Part shown: piece by piece, positions 32,493 to 37,341 of the stretch
How the letters are laid out: each line of letters opens with the position of its first letter
Position numbering within the stretch: the first letter of the stretch is position 1
Origin: an uncultured Verrucomicrobiota bacterium
Lineage (GTDB): Bacteria; Verrucomicrobiota; Verrucomicrobiia; Limisphaerales; CAIYYI01
Reading direction: 5' to 3'
NCBI GenBank assembly: GCA_903930345.1
Contig: CAIYYI010000204.1
Coordinates: 1-37,341, forward strand
Length of the DNA stretch: 37,341 nt
The notes under the pieces: model-generated
Databases searched by the model: none
Seen by the model: the letters and a program-made list of their open reading frames with translations, nothing else
Told to the model about the DNA's origin: nothing
Translations under genes and position numbers: made by a program

Positions 32493-34673
32493 TCACCGGC
32501 CACCCGCACCAGTGGCGGGCACAATGATCAGGTCCGGGCCCGGCTTCCCTTCGTGGCGCGGCGGGCCGGCCTTGAACTGATTGTTCCGAAACACCAACCC
32601 TACGGCGGTGCCCTCGGCGCGGATGACGTTTTCGGAGTGGCGCAGGACGGAACCTTCCATCAGCACATCACGGGTGCGGCCGCCGACACTGATGCCGCCG
32701 CTGTTGTCCTCGGCAAAAGTGTTGCGACGGCCGATCACGCAGCGCGTGACGGGGCCCGCATATGTTTCGCGATGCCGGACGGAGCCGGTGACATCCAAGC
32801 CCGTCTGCCCCTCCAACAGCTCATTGTCGAGGTATTGCACGTACCAGGAGGGCTGGACATGGCCTTCGGTTTCCAGGCCGTAATTCAAAAGCTGCGCGCA
32901 CCGATACAGCCGGTTGCCCGCATAGACGACCTCGATGGAGGTGCCGTAGCCCGCATTCACCCAGTTGGCATCCTCAAACCGGTTGCCCACCACGAGCACT
33001 CGCCCGTTGAACGGCACAATCGTCACCAGGGAGGTCTGGTCCGGTGCGACCGCAAAGGGCCGTCCGATGGTCCAGGCGCGGCCATGGTTCGCGGTCACCT
33101 CGCGGTACTGGCCCGCGCCCCGACCATCCAGCACGCACACGGCCGCCTCCCGCCAATAGGAGTTGTTCTCCTTCGCCCACGGCGCAAACACGGGATCGGC
33201 GGCCAGCGTCAGGTTTGTGCCGCTGACGGTCGCGATCCGGCCGAGATAGGCCGCGGTGCCCGCATCAAACGTGAACGAGTAATCGGCCTGGTGCACATTC
33301 AGCGCCTCATGGGTGTTGCGCGCGTAATAGAGGTTTTTCCCGCGTCCGGCGATGTTCTGGTAGGCGGTCGGGTGTGTGCTGATGAACCGGTTGTCCTCCA
33401 CGATCACCTGCCGCGCGCCGCCGAGCGGGCACGGCGTCTTGCCCGCGGTCACCCGGTTGCGCGCGATGTAATTGTGCCGGCCCGGCGAAATTCCGCCGCC
33501 CTTCGCCTGGAGGTCGCAGTCCGTCACCGCACAATTGTTGCCGAGCCGCGCCACCCAGCCCTCGTGGCGCTGCGTGTGCAGCGTCCAGTAGTGGTCAATG
33601 CGCACACGCACCTGCCGCACGCGGACGTTCTCCTGGCCGTCAATCACCGTCTGGTAATCCGGCGGCACGTACAGGCTCAGGTTTTCAAGGGTGAAATCCC
33701 GTCCGGACACCAGGCTCGACGGAACCCCGGCCGCATCTGGCGCGCGCTCATAGCCGAGGTTGGAACCTCCATCCTGGTTAAAGCGTCCCCGGCCCCACCA
33801 GAGGACCACCAACCCCTCGCCTTCGCCGCGCAGGATCGTCCTGGGCGGCACCCTGATTCCATTGGTGATGCCGTAGCGCCCCGCCGGAAAAAAGACGATG
33901 CCCCCGCCATTCTCCTTCGCCCGTCCCAGGGCTGCCTGGATGCCTGCGGTGGCATCCTTCACCTCGCGGTATTTCACCAGCGTCTTGCGCATCTCCCTGG
34001 CCGCGTCCCGACCCAATGACTCCACCACGCTGAACACATTGGTGGGCCACGCGGGGGGCGGCCGGACGGTGATCCCGCCGCGCCAGGGAGCCGTGCCGGG
34101 CAGCCCATTGTGAACCTCCACCCGCCAGGCCCCCGGTTTTAGGTTCAGCGGCAGCGTGAAACCGAGCGCATAACCATCCGCGTTCGTCGCCTCCAGACTC
34201 ATCTCCCGATTGGATTCATCGACGAGGCGCGCGGTGCTGAGGCCGCCGAAATTCAGATTCCGGCCGCACACCCGCAGCCACCCGCCCGGGCTGGCTGTCT
34301 CCCCGGCATCGCCCTGAACCCACCATCCCTCCGGCGCATTGAGCCGCCACACCGCGGACGGCACGGGGTTGCCCAGATCGACCGTGCGGCACGCAAACAC
34401 GCCCATCGGCCAGTCGGCAGGCAGGACGGCCTTCAGGTTGTCCGCGCTGCGTTGCAGGATTTCCGCGCGGGTCCAGGCGCCATTCGGCGCGGCCGTGCCC
34501 GGACGAAACTCGACCACCGTGTTGGTTCCGAAGTCGGCCCCCTGCAGCACCACCGTCTCCCCGGGGAGCACCGAATCAGACGCCCAGAAAATGTGCGGCG
34601 TCTCACCCGCCCGCCCCCCGGCGACAAGCAATAGCACCGCGAGAATTCCTGGCAGATAGGAGCGCTGGTTCAT
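32493..34673 (-). CDS. Secreted pectate-lyase-like (PF12708-type) beta-helix protein
   Basis: The 726-residue protein begins with a signal peptide (YLPGILAVLLLVAGGRAG) and one or two N-terminal immunoglobulin-like (IPT/TIG-type) regions (PHIFWASDSVLPGETVVLQG, LRVCGRNLNFGGLSTARLVD). The central domain opens with the pectate lyase 3/GH55 signature DATAGIQAALGRAKENGGGI, VFFPAGRYGITNGIRVPPRT, and continues as a right-handed beta-helix of short strands (NNCAVTDCDLQAKGG, RQVIVEDNRFISTH, GRVLVVGNRFED). It probably binds or cleaves a polysaccharide outside the cell. Catalytic residues cannot be fixed by eye. It is divergent from the barrel-type glycosidase-like gene at 34991, with the MITE-like copy 2 between them. 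The start at 34673 is placed by the signal peptide. Confidence 0.85.
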   Translation of the reverse strand: MNQRSYLPGILAVLLLVAGGRAGETPHIFWASDSVLPGETVVLQGADFGTNTVVEFRPGTAAPNGAWTRAEILQRSADNLKAVLPADWPMGVFACRTVDLGNPVPSAVWRLNAPEGWWVQGDAGETASPGGWLRVCGRNLNFGGLSTARLVDESNREMSLEATNADGYALGFTLPLNLKPGAWRVEVHNGLPGTAPWRGGITVRPPPAWPTNVFSVVESLGRDAAREMRKTLVKYREVKDATAGIQAALGRAKENGGGIVFFPAGRYGITNGIRVPPRTILRGEGEGLVVLWWGRGRFNQDGGSNLGYERAPDAAGVPSSLVSGRDFTLENLSLYVPPDYQTVIDGQENVRVRQVRVRIDHYWTLHTQRHEGWVARLGNNCAVTDCDLQAKGGGISPGRHNYIARNRVTAGKTPCPLGGARQVIVEDNRFISTHPTAYQNIAGRGKNLYYARNTHEALNVHQADYSFTFDAGTAAYLGRIATVSGTNLTLAADPVFAPWAKENNSYWREAAVCVLDGRGAGQYREVTANHGRAWTIGRPFAVAPDQTSLVTIVPFNGRVLVVGNRFEDANWVNAGYGTSIEVVYAGNRLYRCAQLLNYGLETEGHVQPSWYVQYLDNELLEGQTGLDVTGSVRHRETYAGPVTRCVIGRRNTFAEDNSGGISVGGRTRDVLMEGSVLRHSENVIRAEGTAVGLVFRNNQFKAGPPRHEGKPGPDLIIVPATGAGGR

Positions 34674-34765
34674 GGGGAGAGTATCCGGAAGAAAGCGCAA
34701 AGTATGAAAGACAAAAATGGGTCCCGCCACGAATTCCGGTGGCCGGTGGGGCTCCGGCCAGGTTA

Positions 34766-34925
34766 GGAGGCAGTAAGAAATTAAGGTGGCAACCTGACTG
34801 GTTCTTTTGGCGCTCGGCGTCGTTGCTCCTCAGTCACAGATCGCTGCGGATATGCTCCTTCGTCGCGCCTCGCCCAACGGCAAAATCCCGGCGCCATCTT
34901 GCCACCTTAATTTCTTACCGCCACC
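34766..34925. mobile_element. MITE-like element copy 2 (160 bp)
   Basis: The left end (34766-34792) and the right end (34899-34925) are 27-bp inverted repeats that match at 25 positions, mismatched at the 3rd and 7th, with the shared stretch GTAAGAAATTAAGGTGGCAA. The trinucleotide TTA directly precedes the left end and follows the right end, a possible target duplication. The element matches copy 1 at about 147 of 160 positions. It lies between the divergent carbohydrate-related genes, 28 bp before the -35 box of the gene at 34991. Confidence 0.8.
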
Positions 34926-34953
34926 TTATTGATGGGCACCCCGGGAGTTTCAT

Positions 34954-34982
34954 TTGAAGAAAACGCCCCTGGCATTCGTCAT
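34954..34982 (+). promoter_or_regulatory. Promoter of the barrel-type glycosidase-like gene
   Basis: TTGAAG (34954-34959), 17 bp, CGTCAT (34977-34982), eight bases before the ATG at 34991. The -10 box is weak, so this rests partly on the shared spacing. Confidence 0.35.
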
Positions 34983-34990
34983 TGAGAACC

Positions 34991-37015
34991 ATGAGAGCAT
35001 TCCATACGTGGGCGGCGTTGTGCCTGGGCGCATCCCTGGCGGTCGCGGCGGAATCCCAACCGGCCGCCACCGGCAAGACCCCACCCCAACGGCTGTCCCG
35101 CGCGGAGAGCTTCCTGGGCGTGCATTTTGATTTTCATGCCGGGGCGGACTGCAAGGAGATCGGCAAGAACACCACCCGGGAGATGATTGAAAACGTGATC
35201 AACCAGGTGCGGCCCGATTACCTGCAGATTGACTGCAAGGGACACCCCGGTCTCTCCAGCTACCCCACGCGCGTGGGCAACCAGGCCCCGGGATTTGTAG
35301 GCGATCCGCTGCGGCTCTGGCGGGAGGTGACCGCCGAGCGGGGCGTGGGGCTTTTCATGCACTACTCCGGGGTGTGGGATTCCCGGGCCATCCAGATGCA
35401 CCCGGACTGGGCCGTGCGCAACGCGGACGGCTCCACCAACAAGAACGCCACCTCGTTCTTCGGTCCCTACGCGGATCAGTTGCTCATCCCGCAGTTGCGG
35501 GAGCTGGCGGGGGATTACGGCGTGGACGGCGCCTGGGTGGATGGCGAATGCTGGGCCTCGCAGCCGGATTACAGCGAGGCCGCCCTGAAGGCGTTCCGCG
35601 CGGCCACCGGCATCCAGGACACGCCCCGCAAGCCGGGCGACCCGCACTGGTACGAATGGCTCCAGTTCAACCGTGAGGCGTTCCGGATTTATCTGCGCCA
35701 CTATGTCGCCGAGGTCAAGAAGACGCACCCCGGCCTTCAGCTTTGCAGCAATTGGGCCTTCACCGACCACATGCCGGAGGGGGTGAGCGCGCCGGTGGAC
35801 TGGATCTCCGGCGATTACTCGCCGGAGAACAGCGTCAATTCCGCCCGATTTTCTGCCCGTTACCTGGCCTGGCAGGGCAAGCCGTGGGATCTGATGGCCT
35901 GGAGTTTCACCACCAAGGCCGGCCCGGATGGGAAACGGCAGAAATCGGTGCCGCAACTGCAACGGGAGGCGGCCGCTGTGCTCGCGCTGGGGGGCGGGTT
36001 CCAGGCGTATTTCACCCAGCGCCGGGATGGGTCCATCCGCGAGGAGCAGATGCCCACCATGGCCGAGGTGGCCAAATTCTGCCGCGCCCGGCAGGAGATT
36101 TGCCACCGGGCCGTGTCGGTGCCCCAGGTGGCCCTGCTGTATTCCACGGCCAACCATTACCGGCGCATGAACGGGCTGTTCCCCCGCGATCTGGTCCCGT
36201 TGCAGGGGACTTTGCAGGCCCTGCTGGAGAGCCAGCAATCTGTGGAAGTCCTCGGCGAGCACCAATTGGCGGGCCGGATGGCCGAGTATCCGTTGATCGT
36301 GGTCCCGGAGGTGGATTACCTGGAGCCCGATTTCAAGAAGGCCTTGCTGGCCCGGGTGCGGGCCGGAGGCAGTCTGCTGCTGGTGGGGCCGTCCTCGGCC
36401 GCCCTGTTTCAAGCGGAGCTGGGGGCGACCCTGGAAAGCGCGCCCGCCCCCGGACCGCGTTTCCTGGCGTATAACGGCGAACTCACGCCGATCAAAGGCC
36501 CGTCCGTGATCGCCAAGCTGCCGGTCTCCGCCCAGCTGTACGGCCAGCTCTGCGCCAGCAACGACATTTTCACCGCCACGCAGGCGGCGGCTTGTGTGGT
36601 CCGGTATGGCCGGGGCAAGATCGCCGCCACCCATTTCAGTTTCAGCCGGGGGTATCTGGCGGACCGGTCGGCCGTGGCGCGCGGGTTCCTGCAGCGCCTG
36701 GCGCGGGAGCTGTTCCCGCAGCCGCTGGTGACGGTGACCGGCTCGCCGGATGTGGATGTCTCCGTCAACCGCCAGGCGGGGCGGCTGGCCATCAACCTCG
36801 TGAACACCGCCGGACCGCACGCGGACATGCAGGCGCCGATCCATGAGAGCATCCCGCCCGTGGGACCGCTGGCAGTGGCCATCCGCACCGCCAAAAAGCC
36901 CGCGCGGATCACCCTGGAGCCCGGCAATGAGCCACTGATGTTCCAATATCAAAAGGGAGTGGCCCGGCTCACTGTGCCCCGACTGGAGATTCACCAGGTG
37001 GTGGTGGTGGAGTGA
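34991..37015 (+). CDS. Secreted GHL6/alpha-fucosidase-like barrel protein
   Basis: The 674-residue product has a signal peptide (FHTWAALCLGASLAVAAE) and a TIM-barrel region starting SFLGVHFDFHAGADCKEIGK, with PDYLQIDCKGHPG, GVGLFMHYSGVWDSRA, YGVDGAWVDGECWASQPDY, LCSNWAFTDHMPEG and PVDWISGDY. The pattern resembles glycoside-hydrolase-like families such as GHL6 and alpha-fucosidase-type barrels, where the Asp/Glu in DGAWVDGECW would be catalytic. From about residue 370 a Rossmann-like domain (SVPQVALLYSTANHYRR, YPLIVVPEVDYLEPDFKKAL, RAGGSLLLVGPSSAALFQ) resembles the beta-galactosidase trimerisation domain. It probably acts on an exported carbohydrate; the substrate is unknown. The ATG at 34991 fits the signal; a TTG at 34982 would add three residues. 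Confidence 0.8.
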   Translation: MRAFHTWAALCLGASLAVAAESQPAATGKTPPQRLSRAESFLGVHFDFHAGADCKEIGKNTTREMIENVINQVRPDYLQIDCKGHPGLSSYPTRVGNQAPGFVGDPLRLWREVTAERGVGLFMHYSGVWDSRAIQMHPDWAVRNADGSTNKNATSFFGPYADQLLIPQLRELAGDYGVDGAWVDGECWASQPDYSEAALKAFRAATGIQDTPRKPGDPHWYEWLQFNREAFRIYLRHYVAEVKKTHPGLQLCSNWAFTDHMPEGVSAPVDWISGDYSPENSVNSARFSARYLAWQGKPWDLMAWSFTTKAGPDGKRQKSVPQLQREAAAVLALGGGFQAYFTQRRDGSIREEQMPTMAEVAKFCRARQEICHRAVSVPQVALLYSTANHYRRMNGLFPRDLVPLQGTLQALLESQQSVEVLGEHQLAGRMAEYPLIVVPEVDYLEPDFKKALLARVRAGGSLLLVGPSSAALFQAELGATLESAPAPGPRFLAYNGELTPIKGPSVIAKLPVSAQLYGQLCASNDIFTATQAAACVVRYGRGKIAATHFSFSRGYLADRSAVARGFLQRLARELFPQPLVTVTGSPDVDVSVNRQAGRLAINLVNTAGPHADMQAPIHESIPPVGPLAVAIRTAKKPARITLEPGNEPLMFQYQKGVARLTVPRLEIHQVVVVE

Positions 37016-37280
37016 CCGGCCCCGAAAACCGCGTGGACATCATGAGCAAGCTGGTGGCCGGTCGCTCCCCGCACCACGCGGCGCAGTTCGCGCTCGAAAA
37101 CCACCTGGTATTCCTTTGCTTCGTCGGCCTGAATGGCCCGTCGCCTGCCCCGTCTGGAAGCCCATTTACCGCTGGCAAATCAGAATGCATTCTGACAAGT
37201 TCAAAGTCATGACTGATCTGAAGACGGGTGCAGGACAAAAATCTGAGGTTTGACAGAAAGGGCTTGAATTTTGCGCGGTT
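37016..37280. other. Intergenic, no convincing gene
   Basis: A 66-residue frame (37012-37212) has a coding-like start (ENRVDIMSKLVAGRSPHHAA) but then becomes Ser/Pro-rich with no family features. It may be a degraded gene end. A minus-strand frame over it is also unconvincing. The last 60 bp are AT-richer and hold the promoter of the next gene. Confidence 0.35.
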
Positions 37281-37302
37281 TGTACCTATGCACATAGGTA
37301 CA
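37281..37302. promoter_or_regulatory. 22-bp palindromic operator over a promoter
   Basis: TGTACCTATG-CA-CATAGGTACA is symmetric apart from the central CA. It covers part of either of two promoter readings: TTGCGC-17-ATAGGT (37271-37299, six bases before the ATG) or TTGAAT-17-TATGCA (37264-37292). The GTAC half-sites resemble sites of GntR-type repressors. Binding would block transcription of the gene at 37306. Confidence 0.65.
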
Positions 37303-37305
37303 TAT

Positions 37306-37341
37306 ATGAAATCCACCAATCCCGCCGACATTCTGGATCAA
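37306..37341 (+). CDS. 5' fragment of a gene, possibly a self-controlled regulator
   Basis: An ATG at 37306 opens MKSTNPADILDQ and the frame runs off the right edge after 12 residues. These few residues cannot be assigned to a family. The operator-like palindrome ending four bases before the start suggests an autoregulated gene, perhaps a transcription factor. Confidence 0.5.
   Translation, partial: MKSTNPADILDQ

Noticed and set aside
32553-34019. 488-residue plus-strand frame over the pectate-lyase-like gene
   Set aside because: The opposite strand carries the signal peptide and PF12708-type signature; this one has none.
34979-36994. 671-residue minus-strand frame over the barrel-type glycosidase-like gene
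   Set aside because: The plus strand has a signal peptide and recognisable motifs; the minus-strand product is Gly/Arg/His-rich with no family pattern.

Overview
The window is a high-GC bacterial chromosome segment, most likely from Verrucomicrobiota (possibly Limisphaerales/Pedosphaerales) or at least the PVC group. This is inferred from the gene families together: a prepilin-like secreted protein with an H-X9-DG motif, DUF1080 (3-keto-disaccharide hydrolase), PmoA/DUF6807-like and several Gfo/Idh/MocA proteins, FG-GAP and Asp-box propellers, and few visible Shine-Dalgarno sequences. I see no rRNA, tRNA, CRISPR array, phage or plasmid genes.

Layout. 1-3.4 kb: the end of a PTS EIIA-2 (PtsN-type) gene, an orphan VapC-like PIN toxin, a REP-like palindromic repeat pair, a chromate transporter and a Xer recombinase. 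3.4-4.6 kb: a lower-GC island with two small unknown genes, two related palindromes and a 94-bp attC-like inverted repeat touching a stop codon. 4.6-8 kb: a tight operon of a URO-D-fold protein and two Gfo/Idh/MocA oxidoreductases. 8-15.7 kb: secreted DUF1080 and PmoA-like proteins, a 13-repeat Asp-box propeller, an AraC regulator, a Tat-exported Gfo/Idh/MocA oxidoreductase and a sugar-phosphate isomerase/epimerase-like TIM barrel. Together these read as a dispersed locus for oxidative (3-keto) sugar or glycoside breakdown. 15.7-23 kb: housekeeping genes, namely a small lipoprotein, pilT with a PilZ-like gene, hpt, an NlpC/P60-like protein, a thymidine phosphorylase, TerC and RNase D. 23-30.4 kb: BamD-like and LptE-like outer-membrane biogenesis proteins, a prepilin-like protein, an FG-GAP protein, a CDF cation exporter and threonine synthase. 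30.4-37.3 kb: a 1-kb non-coding patchwork, an MBL-fold exonuclease, and a divergent pair of secreted carbohydrate-active proteins. The window ends with the first codons of a gene under a palindromic operator.

Non-coding structure is the least explained part. (i) A 158-160-bp element with 23-27-bp terminal inverted repeats occurs twice (30596-30753 and 34766-34925), about 92% identical and with a 70-bp identical core. It is non-coding and MITE-like, and I recognise no named family. (ii) A smaller REP-like palindromic module occurs three times. (iii) At least eight genes have a sigma70-like promoter whose -10 box ends only 4-9 nt before the start codon. This suggests that leaderless transcription is common here, and it helps choose starts.

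The identities of conserved families are secure. Substrates of the sugar-related enzymes, the promoter calls and the repeat classifications are inference from sequence reading alone.
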